Made by a program: the position numbers and the translations under genes. Shown one piece after another: positions 44,794 to 55,037 of a DNA stretch of 64,000 bases (position 1 is the stretch's first letter; each line of letters begins with the position of its first letter). The stretch is from Streptomyces rhizosphaerihabitans (GTDB lineage Bacteria; Actinomycetota; Actinomycetes; Streptomycetales; Streptomycetaceae): positions 1 to 64,000 of the forward strand of contig NZ_JAODTZ010000004.1 in the NCBI RefSeq assembly GCF_025399795.1. Direction: 5' to 3'. A model generated the notes under the pieces. It saw only the letters and a list, made by a program, of their open reading frames with translations, was not told the DNA's origin and did not search any database.

Positions 44794-47001
44794 ATGAAGA
44801 GGCTCGACGCCTGGAAGCGCGCGGCCATCGGGGTCGTGTGCGGACGCCGGTCCAAGTGGCTGGTCCTGGCCCTGTGGCTGCTGGTGCTCGTCTTCGTGGC
44901 ACCTCTCGGAGCCAAGCTCAGCGACGCCCAGGACAACGACGCCCAGTCCTGGCTGCCGGGCTCGGCCGAGTCGACCCAAGTCCTCGACATCTCGAATGAG
45001 TTCCGGCCCGAGCAGATTCCCGCGGTCGTCGTCTACGCGCGCCCGGACGGCCTGACGCCGCAGGACCGCCGGCAGATCGCCGAGGACGTCCAGCAGGTGA
45101 AGGCGCTGCGGGAGCACGGCATCCGCGGCGCGGAGACCCGGGGACCGGTCTTCGACCGGCCGACCGATCCGCGCGCGGCCCAGATCTACATCCCCATCAC
45201 CATGAACGCGTCCGGCTGGCAGCGGATCGGCCCCGCCGTCGACTCCATCCGGCACCAGGTGGGCAAGGGTGCCGACGAGCTCTCCGTGCACATCACCGGG
45301 CCCGGCGGTACCGCCGCGGACTCCTCCGATGCCTTCAAGGGCATCGACTCGACCCTGCTCTACTCCGCGATGGCCGTCGTCGTCGTGATGCTGCTGATCA
45401 CCTTCCGCAGCCCGACCCTGCTGTTCGTCCCGCTGCTCGGCGTGGTCGTCGCCCTGTTCACGGCCCAGGCGCTGATCTATCTGCTGGCGAAACACGCCGG
45501 TCTGACGGTCAACGGCCAGAGCGCGGGCATTCTCACCGTGCTCGTGTTCGGCGCGGGGACCGACTACGCGCTGCTGCTGGTCGCCCGCTACCGCGAGGAG
45601 CTGCGCCGCCACGAGGACCGCCACGAGGCGATGGCCCTCGCCATGAACCGGGCCGGTCCGGCCATCCTCGCCTCGGGCGCGACGGTCGTGCTGAGCATGC
45701 TGGTGCTCCTGGTCGCCGAGATGAACTCGACGCGGGGCCTCGGCCCGGTCGCGGCGATCGGCGTGGGCGTCGGCCTGCTCACCATGCTCACGCTCTTCCC
45801 CGCCCTGCTGCTGGTCTTCGGGCGCTGGATCTTCTGGCCCTCCGTCCCGCACCTCGGCTCGGCCGATCCGACCAAGAGCGGCGTCTGGGCGCGCATGGGC
45901 CGCCGGATCGCCCGCCGCCCGCGGACCTTCTGGGTGGCCACGGCGCTGGCGCTCGGGCTGCTGTCCCTCGGCCTGATCCAGCTGCGGGCCGCGGGCATCT
46001 CCAACGCCGACCAGTTCACCGGGAAGCCGGACTCGATCGTCGGCCAGCAGGTGTCGGCCCGCTACTTCCCCGCGGGTGACGGGGATCCCCTGGTCATCGT
46101 GTCCAACGCGGCCCAGGGCAGGGAGGTCGGCCATGCCGTGGCCGCGGACCCGGGTGTCGTGCAGGCGAGCATCGGTGTGCCGCCGGGCACCGCGCCCGTG
46201 CACGACGGCAAGGTGCTGTTCGAGGCGACCACCCGCGCCCCCGCCGACAGCGCGGCGGCGAAGGCCACCGTGGAGCGGGTGCGCGACGCGGTGCACGCCG
46301 TCCCCGGCGCCGACGCGAAGGTGGGCGGCGGCTCGGCGGCCCTGCTCGACATGGAGAACGCCCAGACGCACGACAACTACCTGGTCATCCCGCTCGTCCT
46401 GGTGGTGGTCCTGCTGGTCCTGAGCATCCTGCTGCGGGCTCTGGTCGCCCCGCTCCTGCTGATCGGGACCGTGGTGCTGTCGCTGGCCACCGCCCTCGGC
46501 GTGAGCGCACTGGCCTTCCGGCACGTCTTCGACTACGCGGGCGAGGACGTGGCCTTCCCGCTGTTCGTCTTCGTGTTCCTGGTGGCACTCGGTATCGACT
46601 ACAACATCTTCCTGACCACCCGTATCCGCGAGGAAGCGACGCACAAGGGCACCCGCGCCGGTGTGGTGACAGGGCTCGCCACCACCGGGGCGGTGATCAC
46701 CTCGGCCGGTCTCGTCCTCGCGGGCACGTTCGCGGCACTCGGCACCCTGCCGATCGTGGGGTTCGCGGAGATCGGCTTCGCGGTCGCCCTGGGCGTGCTC
46801 CTGGACACCTTCGTGGTGCGCTCGGTGCTGGTCACCGCGCTCTTCCTCGACGTGGGCCCGAAGGTGTGGTGGCCACACCGGCTCGCGCACGAGGACGGCG
46901 GGACGCGGCCCGCCGAGCCCGCCGATTCCGCCGAGCCGGACGATTCCGGGGAACCCGGAGGATCCAGGGAGTCCTCGAACCCGGCTCCGCCTCCCGGCTG
47001 A
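44794..47001 (+). CDS. MMPL/RND-family transporter
   Basis: A 735-residue export protein with two repeats of one plus five helices and two large extracellular loops (about 45-190 and 400-545). The functional motifs [16 protein letters not shown] (near 255) and [16 protein letters not shown] (near 600) each carry the Asp-Tyr pair that relays protons in MmpL proteins. Substrates are usually lipids, lipopeptides or antibiotics; none can be inferred here. The tail (from about 700) is disordered and rich in Glu, Ser and Pro. It is convergent with rsmB across a minisatellite. Confidence 0.92.
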   Translation: MKRLDAWKRAAIGVVCGRRSKWLVLALWLLVLVFVAPLGAKLSDAQDNDAQSWLPGSAESTQVLDISNEFRPEQIPAVVVYARPDGLTPQDRRQIAEDVQQVKALREHGIRGAETRGPVFDRPTDPRAAQIYIPITMNASGWQRIGPAVDSIRHQVGKGADELSVHITGPGGTAADSSDAFKGIDSTLLYSAMAVVVVMLLITFRSPTLLFVPLLGVVVALFTAQALIYLLAKHAGLTVNGQSAGILTVLVFGAGTDYALLLVARYREELRRHEDRHEAMALAMNRAGPAILASGATVVLSMLVLLVAEMNSTRGLGPVAAIGVGVGLLTMLTLFPALLLVFGRWIFWPSVPHLGSADPTKSGVWARMGRRIARRPRTFWVATALALGLLSLGLIQLRAAGISNADQFTGKPDSIVGQQVSARYFPAGDGDPLVIVSNAAQGREVGHAVAADPGVVQASIGVPPGTAPVHDGKVLFEATTRAPADSAAAKATVERVRDAVHAVPGADAKVGGGSAALLDMENAQTHDNYLVIPLVLVVVLLVLSILLRALVAPLLLIGTVVLSLATALGVSALAFRHVFDYAGEDVAFPLFVFVFLVALGIDYNIFLTTRIREEATHKGTRAGVVTGLATTGAVITSAGLVLAGTFAALGTLPIVGFAEIGFAVALGVLLDTFVVRSVLVTALFLDVGPKVWWPHRLAHEDGGTRPAEPADSAEPDDSGEPGGSRESSNPAPPPG

Positions 47002-47076
47002 CGAAGCGAACCGAAGCACGCCCACGCAGCGTGGGCAGGGCAGAGCGGCGCCGACCCCTCACCGCGGGCTGAACGA

Positions 47077-47328
47077 AGCCGGGGGCGCGGCCCGGCAGAG
47101 CTGGGCAGCGCAGTCGGCCGAAGCTGGACGGCGCGGCTCAGCAGAGGTGGGCGGCACGGCCGGCCGAAGCTGGGCGGCACGGCCGGCCGAAGCTGGGCAG
47201 CGCGGCTCAGCAGAGCTGGGCAGCGCGGCTCAGCAGAGCTGGGCAGCGCGGCTCAGCAGAGCTGGGCAGCGCGGCTCAGCAGAGCTGGGCAGCGCGGCTC
47301 AGCAGAGCTGGGCAGCGCGGCTCAACCG
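47077..47328. repeat. 23-bp minisatellite, ten to eleven copies
   Basis: The unit (starting AGCTGGGCAGCGCGGCTCAG) begins at 47099, 47122, 47145, 47168, 47191, 47214, 47237, 47260, 47283 and 47306. A degenerate 22-base copy lies at 47077-47098. Units at 47191-47305 are identical; outer ones alternate GCGGCTCAGCAG and GGCCGGCCGA endings. It fills the gap between convergent mmpL and rsmB. The unit is not a multiple of three, so it is unlikely to be coding. Confidence 0.9.
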
Positions 47329-47360
47329 GATGGGCCGGCCGTGCCGAGTGTGCCGGGCGG

Positions 47361-48794
47361 TCAGCCGGTTCGGCGGATCAGGGCCAGGTACATCGCGTCC
47401 GTCCCGTGCAGATGCGGCCACAGCTGTACGTCGGGGCCGTCCCCCAGGGCGGGCACGCCGGGCAGCAGCGGACGGGCGTCGAGCAGTTCGGCGGAGCCGT
47501 CCTCGAAGTGCTTCAGGACGTCGTTCACGACCGCGCGGGTCTCGGCGAGGTGCGGCGAACAGGTCGCGTACCCGACGACACCGCCGACCCGCACCGATTC
47601 GAGCGCCGTGCGCAGCAGCCCGCGCTGGAGCGTCGCGAAGCCGTCGAGGTCCTCGGGGCGACGCCGCCAGCGGGCCTCGGGACGGCGGCGCAGCGCGCCC
47701 AGGCCCGTGCAGGGCACGTCCATGAGCACCCGGTCGAAGGTGCCGGGCCGCCACGGCGGGCGGGTGCCGTCGGCGGCGATGACCTGGTACGGGCCGGGGT
47801 TCCCGGCGAGCGCCTTGGCGACGAGCCCCGCCCGGTGCGGCTGCTTCTCGGAGGCGAGCAGTGTCGCGCCGCGCTGGGCGGCGAGGCCCGCCAGCATCGC
47901 GGCCTTGCCGCCGGGTCCGGCGCAGCCGTCCAGCCAGACCCGGTCGGGCCCGTCGATCGGCGCGTTCGCGAGGGCGATCGCGACCAGCTGGCTGCCCTCG
48001 TCCTGGACGCCCGCACGGCCCTCGCGTACGGCGTCGATGGCGCCCGGCTCGCCGCCCTCGGTGAGCCGCACGGCATACGGCGACCAGCGCCCGGGAAGCG
48101 CCGAGTCCTCGTCGAGGGCGTCGAGGAGTTCCTCGGAGGTGGAGCGTCCGGGCCGGGCCACGAGGGTCACCTCGGGCCGCTCGTTGTCGGCCTCCAGCAG
48201 GTCCTCGATGCCGGCCCGGCCGCCGCCCAGCGAGTCCCACAGCGCGGAGACGACCCAGCGCGGGTGCGAGTGCACGACGGCGAGATGATCCTCGGGGTCG
48301 TCCTCGTAGGGCGGCGCGACCTGTTCCAGCCAGGCGTCGAGGTCCTGCCGAGCGACCTTGCGCAGCACGGCGTTCACGAACTTGGCCCGCCCGTCGCCGA
48401 GCACCACCCGGGCCAGCTCGACGGAGGCGGAGACGGCGGCGTGCGTCGGGATGCGGGTGCCGAGCAGCTGGTGGGCACCGAGGCTGAGCACATCGAGGAC
48501 CGGCGGGTCGACCTCCCGCAGCGGCCGGTCGACACAGGCCGAGATGACGGCGTCGTACGTCCCCTGGCGGCGCAGCGTGCCGTACACCAGCTCGGTGGCG
48601 AGCGCGGCGTCCCGTGTGTCGAAGTCGCCCTTCTCCCGCGCCTTGCGCAGCAGCGGCGGCAGAACGAGGTTCGCGTACGCGTCCCGCTCGTCCACGGCCC
48701 GCAGCGCCTCGAAGGCGAGCATGCGGACCGGGTCCTTCTGGGGGCGGCGGTAGGGCTTGCCGGGCTTCTGCGGCCGACGGGGCTGCTCACTCAC
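47361..48794 (-). CDS. rsmB: 16S rRNA m5C967 methyltransferase
   Basis: A 477-residue Fmu/Sun protein. An N-terminal NusB-like RNA-binding domain (about 20-165) is followed by a SAM-dependent m5C methyltransferase domain. The two family cysteines are in DVPCTGLGALRRRPEARW (motif IV) and YATCSPH (motif VI); the SAM site is DGCAGPGGKAAM. It modifies small-subunit rRNA. It starts 63 bases after fmt, the usual neighbour. Confidence 0.95.
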   Translation of the reverse strand: MSEQPRRPQKPGKPYRRPQKDPVRMLAFEALRAVDERDAYANLVLPPLLRKAREKGDFDTRDAALATELVYGTLRRQGTYDAVISACVDRPLREVDPPVLDVLSLGAHQLLGTRIPTHAAVSASVELARVVLGDGRAKFVNAVLRKVARQDLDAWLEQVAPPYEDDPEDHLAVVHSHPRWVVSALWDSLGGGRAGIEDLLEADNERPEVTLVARPGRSTSEELLDALDEDSALPGRWSPYAVRLTEGGEPGAIDAVREGRAGVQDEGSQLVAIALANAPIDGPDRVWLDGCAGPGGKAAMLAGLAAQRGATLLASEKQPHRAGLVAKALAGNPGPYQVIAADGTRPPWRPGTFDRVLMDVPCTGLGALRRRPEARWRRRPEDLDGFATLQRGLLRTALESVRVGGVVGYATCSPHLAETRAVVNDVLKHFEDGSAELLDARPLLPGVPALGDGPDVQLWPHLHGTDAMYLALIRRTG

Positions 48795-48857
48795 GAAAAA
48801 GGTGCTCCGGATCCAGGAAAAAAGATGCGCTTATCAGCGTACGCCGCAGGGCCGACG

Positions 48858-49790
48858 TCAGACGCCGAGGCGCTCCCCGGAGGGAATCCGCACCCCGCGG
48901 GCCCAGTCCGCCGCGCGCATCGGCTTCTTGCCCTGGGCCTGCACCCAGAGCAGCTCGACGGCGTAGGAACCGGTGCCCACGTACACGTTGTTCTTGGCGA
49001 CGGACAGCTCGCCCGGGGCGAGGTCCGTGCGGTCGGGCACCGTCGCGACCTGGATGAGCTTGAGCCGCTCGGCGCGGAAGACGGTCCAGGCGCCGGGGGC
49101 CGGGGTGCACCCGCGCACCATGCGGTCGACCCGCAGCGCCGGGGCGGCCCAGTCGATGTGGGCGTTCTCGACGGTGATCTTCGACGCCGTGCTGATGCCG
49201 TCGGCGGGCTGCGGTACGGCCTTGAGCGTGCCGTCCTCGATCCCGTCCATCGTCGCGGCGAGCAGTCCGGAGCCGGCGAAGGCGAGCCGCGTCAGCAGGT
49301 CCCCGCTGGTGTCGGTGGGGCGGATCTCCTCGGTGACGGTCCCGTACACCGGTCCCGAGTCGAGGCCCTCCTCGATCAGGAAGGTGGTGGCGCCGGTGAT
49401 CTCGTCGCCGGCCATGATCGCGTGCTGGACGGGGGCGGCGCCGCGCCAGGCCGGCAGCAGCGAGAAGTGCAGGTTGACCCAGCCCTGGGCGGGGATGTCG
49501 AGGGCGACCCGGGGCAGCAGCGCCCCGTACGCGACGACGGGACAGCAGTCAGGGCCGATCTCCCGCAGCCTGGCCAGGAATTCCTCGTCCCGGGGCTTGG
49601 CGGGCTTGAGCACCTCGATCCCGGCTTCCTCCGCCCGCACGGCGACCGGACTCGCGACGAGCCGTCGCCCCCGTCCGGCCGGCGCGTCCGGCCGGGTCAC
49701 GACGGCGGCCACCTCGTGCCGCCCGGAGGCGATCAGGGCGTCCAGGGCGGGAACGGCGACCTCGGGGGTACCTGCGAAGACGAGCTTCAT
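48858..49790 (-). CDS. fmt: Methionyl-tRNA formyltransferase
   Basis: Fmt formylates initiator Met-tRNA with 10-formyl-THF. The 310 residues have an N-terminal formyltransferase domain with [19 protein letters not shown] (about 108-126) and the catalytic Asn-His-Asp set, and a C-terminal OB-like domain that binds tRNA. The order priA-fmt-rsmB is a common actinobacterial arrangement, here with a small HTH gene inserted on the opposite strand. Confidence 0.96.
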   Translation of the reverse strand: MKLVFAGTPEVAVPALDALIASGRHEVAAVVTRPDAPAGRGRRLVASPVAVRAEEAGIEVLKPAKPRDEEFLARLREIGPDCCPVVAYGALLPRVALDIPAQGWVNLHFSLLPAWRGAAPVQHAIMAGDEITGATTFLIEEGLDSGPVYGTVTEEIRPTDTSGDLLTRLAFAGSGLLAATMDGIEDGTLKAVPQPADGISTASKITVENAHIDWAAPALRVDRMVRGCTPAPGAWTVFRAERLKLIQVATVPDRTDLAPGELSVAKNNVYVGTGSYAVELLWVQAQGKKPMRAADWARGVRIPSGERLGV

Positions 49791-50741
<951 letters not shown>

Positions 50742-51012
50742 CCGACCCCCCGAGACGACAGCTGCCTCCCGGCGCCAAGACCCGGGGGGCAGTCCCATGC
50801 CCACACCCCGACCCCCAGCTCCCAGTTCCCCGCCGACCGTTCACGCCCGCGTCCCGCGCCGCAGCCCACGCCCACTGCTCACGCCCACAGTCCACGACGA
50901 CACCCGCACATCATGTGCTCCGCGACGTCCGCTCAAGCGACCTCACCGGATCGCACGGGCCCTCACGGGACCTGACGCGGCCTCACGGAATCGCATGGGA
51001 TCGCATGGGATC

Positions 51013-53178
51013 TCACCCGATGTCGGGCGGATCGATCCGGATCCGTACGGGCTCGCTGCTCCCGCGGGCCATGCGTGCCGCCTGCGCGCCCTTCAGAGCG
51101 GCCGCCAGGGCAGCGCCGCTCCCCGGGGGCACCCGGATGAGTACCCGCTCCCCGGGGTCCCCAGCGGGCGGCCCACCGGGTCGCCGGGGCCGGCCCGCCT
51201 CGGCCATCGGCAGCGGTACAGGCCCCAACACCTCGGCGTCGGACGGCAGTTCGGCGGCGGCGAGGAACCCGGCGAGCGCCTCGGGCGCCCCGGACACCGC
51301 CGCCATCCGGGAGACCGGCGGAAATCCCAGCTCGGCCCGCTCGGCGAGCTCACGCACCGCGTGCCCGACGGGATCCCACCGTACGAGCGCCTGCACGGGC
51401 CGCAGGGTCGGTTCGGCAACGACCACGACCGTGCCGCCCGCCCCCTGCGGACGGACCAGCGCGGCGGCCCCCGTCCACCGGCGCAACGCGTCCTCACCGG
51501 CCCGCAGATCGGGCCGTCCGAGCATCGCCCAGCCGTCGAGCAGCAGGGCCGCCGCGTACCCGCCCTCGGCGACGGGTTCGGCTCCCGGCGTGCTCACCAC
51601 CAGGGCGGGCGCCGAGGACACCGTGTCCAGCACCTGCTCCCGCCCGGACGTGCGCACCGGCACGGCCGGGAACGCCCGTCCCAGTTCCTCGGCGGTCCTG
51701 CGGGCGCCGACGACCTGCGCCCGCAGCCGGAACCCTCCGCACTCCTGGCAGTGCCAGGCCGTCTCGTCCCGCCCGCACCACGCGCAGCGCAGGGCCTGGG
51801 CGTCCTGCGCCTCCAACGGCCCCGCGCAGTGCCGGCACCGCGCGGGCGCCCGGCACTGGGCACACGCCATCCGGGGCACATATCCCCGCCTGGGCACCTG
51901 GACCAGCACGGGCCCCTGCCGCAGACCCTCCCTGACGATCCGCCAGGCGAGCGTGGGCAGCCGGGCGGCCCGAGCGGCCTCGTCGCGCGCGAGATCGCCG
52001 TCCCCGACGGTCCGTACCAGCGGCGCGGCTGCGCGCACCTGGTCCCGGTCGGCGGCCAGCGGCAGCGCCCAGCCGCTCTCGACCAGTTGCGCCGCCTCCA
52101 CGGTGCAGGTCCAACTCCCCAGCAGGAAGCCGCACTTGTCGCGCGAGGCACGCAGCTCCAGCACCTCCCGGACATGCGGGAAGGGAGCGTTCTCGTCGCT
52201 GTGTCCGTCGTCGCCGTCGTCCCAGACGACGACAAGTCCCAGATTCCGTACGGGCGCGAACATGGCGGCCCGGGTGCCGACCACGGCCCGTACGGACCCC
52301 CGTCGTACGGCGAGCCAGTCACGGTAGCGCCGCTCCGGTCCGGCGTCGGCGGTCAGCACGGCGTGCTGCCCCTCCCCCAGCAGGGCCTTCAGGGCGGTGT
52401 CGACGCGGGCCGCGGGCCGCCCGGCCGGTACGACGACGAGCGCGCCGCGCCCGGAGGCGAGCGTCGCCTGCACCGCGCGGGCGATCTCCTCGGCCCACTC
52501 GGGACCGGGCAGCGCGGTCCACACCGCGCGCGGGGCACCACCGGAGGCGAGCGAGGCGAGGAGGTCCGCCCCTCTCCCGTACCGCCGCCAGGTGCCGGGG
52601 TCGGGTGCACTGGGCAGCGGCGGAGGCACCGGCGACTCCCGTGCCTCGGCGCGGGCGTGCCGGGGCGGCACGGCCAGCTGCAGCACGTCGGCGAGCGATC
52701 CCGCGTACCGGTCGGCGACGGCGCGGGCGAGTCCCAGCAGTTCGGGCCCGAGGACGGGCTCGGGCGAGACGACCTGGGCGAGGGCTGCCAGCGGCCCCGA
52801 GTAGTCGGACTCGGCGACCCGCTCGACCAGATATCCGTCGATCAGACCGCCGCCCTCGCGCCGCCCCTCCCGAACATTGCGTCCACCGGCGCCGAACCGA
52901 ACCCGAACCCGCACGCCCGGCTGCGCGGCCTCGTCGAGGTCCTCGGGCACGGCGTAGTCGAAGTAGCGGTCGAGGTGCAGCACCCCTTTGTCGACGAGCA
53001 CCCGCGCGACGGGCAGCTCCTTGGCGAGCGCGGCTCCCCGCCAGGTCCGCGGCTTCGCCTTCGGCCCCTTGGCCTGTCGCACGACCTCCCGGATCAGGGC
53101 AAGCTGCTCGGGCGGAGCACCGTCCGCGCCGTCCGCGCCGCGCGCGCTGTCGTCGGGTCGCCCGTTCGCGCTGCTCAC
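51013..53178 (-). CDS. priA: Primosomal protein N' (PriA), actinobacterial ATPase-degenerate form
   Basis: PriA restarts stalled forks by loading the replisome. This 721-residue protein keeps the N-terminal DNA-binding domains, the C-terminal domain and four zinc CxxC pairs (CAQC, CRHC, CAWC, CQEC at about 460-510). The helicase Walker A is lost: the region ASLASGGAPRAVWT has no GKT. Walker B DEEH is replaced by WDDGDDGHSD. It should therefore act as a fork-binding and loading factor without helicase activity, as is known for actinobacterial PriA. GTG 53178 follows AGGAAT; sequence upstream of it is the tRNA-like region. Confidence 0.93.
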   Translation of the reverse strand: MSSANGRPDDSARGADGADGAPPEQLALIREVVRQAKGPKAKPRTWRGAALAKELPVARVLVDKGVLHLDRYFDYAVPEDLDEAAQPGVRVRVRFGAGGRNVREGRREGGGLIDGYLVERVAESDYSGPLAALAQVVSPEPVLGPELLGLARAVADRYAGSLADVLQLAVPPRHARAEARESPVPPPLPSAPDPGTWRRYGRGADLLASLASGGAPRAVWTALPGPEWAEEIARAVQATLASGRGALVVVPAGRPAARVDTALKALLGEGQHAVLTADAGPERRYRDWLAVRRGSVRAVVGTRAAMFAPVRNLGLVVVWDDGDDGHSDENAPFPHVREVLELRASRDKCGFLLGSWTCTVEAAQLVESGWALPLAADRDQVRAAAPLVRTVGDGDLARDEAARAARLPTLAWRIVREGLRQGPVLVQVPRRGYVPRMACAQCRAPARCRHCAGPLEAQDAQALRCAWCGRDETAWHCQECGGFRLRAQVVGARRTAEELGRAFPAVPVRTSGREQVLDTVSSAPALVVSTPGAEPVAEGGYAAALLLDGWAMLGRPDLRAGEDALRRWTGAAALVRPQGAGGTVVVVAEPTLRPVQALVRWDPVGHAVRELAERAELGFPPVSRMAAVSGAPEALAGFLAAAELPSDAEVLGPVPLPMAEAGRPRRPGGPPAGDPGERVLIRVPPGSGAALAAALKGAQAARMARGSSEPVRIRIDPPDIG

Positions 53179-53303
53179 AGCAGTATTCCTACCAGACCGC
53201 ACTGACAGCGCCGCCTGCCCGAGATCAGGCCGGCCGCGGATCGCGAACGCCCTGAGGGCGCTTCTGCCATGGACCGCTCGGCCATACCGGTCAGGGACCG
53301 GCA

Positions 53304-53337
53304 GCAGGATTCGAACCTGCGAGGGGCCTTCGGCCCC
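53304..53337 (-). other. tRNA 3'-half-like fragment (T-arm and variable-arm hairpins)
   Basis: On the minus strand a GGGGCC-GAA-GGCCCC hairpin (53323-53337) is followed after two bases by GCAGG-TTCGAAT-CCTGC (53304-53320), a perfect T-arm with the B-box GGTTCGAATCC, then TGCCGGTCCC. A long variable arm next to a T-arm resembles the 3' half of a class II or selenocysteine tRNA. I find no matching D-arm, anticodon arm or full acceptor partner upstream. It looks like a tRNA remnant or attachment-site relic, not a tRNA gene. Confidence 0.4.
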
Positions 53338-53338
53338 A

Positions 53339-53472
53339 GAAGTATCCGCGGACATCGCACCGGGCGGGACAACGTCGGTTCTCCCGAGATCCAGGCGGCA
53401 GCGGAACGTGATCCAGATTCACCGCACGCCGTGGGCGTACTCCACCGAAGTAACCGCGGCCATCGCACCGGG
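53339..53472. repeat. Pair of 26-bp direct repeats near priA start
   Basis: GAAGTATCCGCGGACATCGC... (53339-53364) and GAAGTAACCGCGGCCATCGC... (53447-53472) match at 24 of 26 bases, 108 bases apart. The left copy borders the tRNA-like hairpins. This falls in the 412-base gene-free gap between priA and metK. Confidence 0.6.
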
Positions 53473-53524
53473 AGATCACCAGCCTATGAATACCGGCCCG
53501 CCGGAACCACTCTTTTTTCTCCCG

Positions 53525-53574
53525 CACAGCCGTGAGGCCCGGCCCCCCGAGGGGGGCCGGGCCTCACGGCTGTG
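53525..53574 (-). terminator. Very strong metK terminator
   Basis: A perfect 24-bp inverted repeat (CACAGCCGTGAGGCCCGG... with its complement) has only GA between the arms. It lies 17 bases after the metK stop. Confidence 0.85.
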
Positions 53575-53590
53575 ACGAAGCGTTCGCGGA

Positions 53591-54799
53591 CTACAGGCCC
53601 GCTGCCTTGCGCAGCGCGTCCACCCGGTCCGTCCGCTCCCACGTGAAGTCGGGCAGCTCGCGGCCGAAGTGCCCGTAGGCGGCGGTCTGGGCGTAGATCG
53701 GGCGGAGCAGGTCGAGGTCGCGGATGATCGCCGCCGGACGGAGGTCGAAGACGTCCGTGATGGCGGTCTCGATCTTCTCGGCGTCGACCTTGGCGGTGCC
53801 GAAGGTCTCGACGAACAGACCGACCGGCTCGGCCTTGCCGATGGCGTAGGCGACCTGGACCTCGCAGCGCGAGGCGAGGCCCGCGGCGACGACGTTCTTC
53901 GCGACCCAGCGCATCGCGTACGCGGCGGAGCGGTCGACCTTGGACGGGTCCTTGCCGGAGAAGGCGCCGCCGCCGTGGCGGGCCATGCCGCCGTACGTGT
54001 CGATGATGATCTTGCGGCCGGTGAGGCCGGCGTCGCCCATCGGGCCGCCGATCTCGAAACGGCCGGTCGGGTTCACCAGCAGGCGGTAGCCCTCGGTCTC
54101 CAGCTTGATGCCGTCGTCGAGCAGGGCCCTCAGCTCCGGCTCCACCACGAACTCGCGGATGTCGGGAGCGAGCAGGGAGTCGAGGTCGATGTCCGACGCG
54201 TGCTGCGAGGAGACGACGACGGTGTCCAGACGGACCGCCTTGTCGCCGTCGTACTCGATGGTGACCTGGGTCTTGCCGTCGGGGCGCAGGTACGGGATGG
54301 TCCCGTTCTTGCGGACCTCGGACAGCCGGCGCGCGAGCCGGTGCGCGAGGTGGATCGGGAGCGGCATCAGGTTCGGGGTCTCGTCCGTCGCGTACCCGAA
54401 CATCAGGCCCTGGTCGCCGGCGCCCTGCCTGTCCAGCTCGTCCTCGTCACCCTCGACACGGGACTCGTAGGCCGTGTCGACACCCTGCGCGATGTCCGGG
54501 GACTGGGAGCCGATCGAGACCGACACGCCACAGGACGCTCCGTCGAAGCCCTTCTTCGACGAGTCGTAGCCGATCTCCAGGATCTTGTCTCGGACCAGCT
54601 GGGCGATCGGCGCGTACGCCTTGGTCGTGACCTCTCCGGCCACATGCACCAGGCCGGTCGTGATGAGCGTCTCCACGGCGACCCGGGACGTCGGGTCCTC
54701 ACGCAGGAGGGCATCGAGAATGGTGTCGCTGATCTGGTCAGCGATCTTGTCGGGGTGACCCTCGGTCACGGACTCCGAGGTGAACAGGCGACGGGACAC
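53591..54799 (-). CDS. metK: S-adenosylmethionine synthetase
   Basis: MetK makes SAM from methionine and ATP. The 402 residues have three repeats; the signature [12 protein letters not shown] (near 127) and [16 protein letters not shown] (near 275) carry the ATP and metal ligands. The start is GTG with GGGAG upstream. It lies 238 bases after coaBC, with no SAM riboswitch that I can recognise, and probably has its own promoter. In Streptomyces, SAM level affects antibiotic production. Confidence 0.97.
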   Translation of the reverse strand: MSRRLFTSESVTEGHPDKIADQISDTILDALLREDPTSRVAVETLITTGLVHVAGEVTTKAYAPIAQLVRDKILEIGYDSSKKGFDGASCGVSVSIGSQSPDIAQGVDTAYESRVEGDEDELDRQGAGDQGLMFGYATDETPNLMPLPIHLAHRLARRLSEVRKNGTIPYLRPDGKTQVTIEYDGDKAVRLDTVVVSSQHASDIDLDSLLAPDIREFVVEPELRALLDDGIKLETEGYRLLVNPTGRFEIGGPMGDAGLTGRKIIIDTYGGMARHGGGAFSGKDPSKVDRSAAYAMRWVAKNVVAAGLASRCEVQVAYAIGKAEPVGLFVETFGTAKVDAEKIETAITDVFDLRPAAIIRDLDLLRPIYAQTAAYGHFGRELPDFTWERTDRVDALRKAAGL

Positions 54800-55037
54800 A
54801 ACGCTCCCTGTGGTTGCAGCGGCTGCTGGCTGATCATTGGTGGACGGGACGGGGGCTGCGCCCGGCGTCGTCCGAGAACAGTTTATCGGTCGCGCTCAGC
54901 CGCGGGACCCCTGTCTCGCCTCTCGAAACCCCTGTGACCTGCGGCACGGGCATTCTGCGCCATTGCCATAGCTCTTCGCCAGGGTCGCCACGCCCGTTTT
55001 TGCGGGCTTTGCGGTGACAGGCGTGATGGGTGAGGTT

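Noticed and set aside
47099..47328. CRISPR array
   Set aside because: The 23-bp units are directly adjacent with no spacers and no cas genes nearby.
47147..47725. Protein coded by the minisatellite
   Set aside because: The unit length is not a multiple of three, the frame runs into rsmB on the opposite strand, and no ribosome-binding site is seen.
53179..53355. N-terminal extension of PriA
   Set aside because: It would translate the tRNA-like fragment; GTG 53178 has a ribosome-binding site and gives normal PriA length.
53290..53400. Functional tRNA gene
   Set aside because: T-arm and a variable-arm-like hairpin are present, but no D-arm, anticodon loop or complete acceptor stem can be folded.
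54800..55037. SAM riboswitch upstream of metK
   Set aside because: I looked for conserved SAM-I/SAM-II or SAM-IV blocks and saw none.
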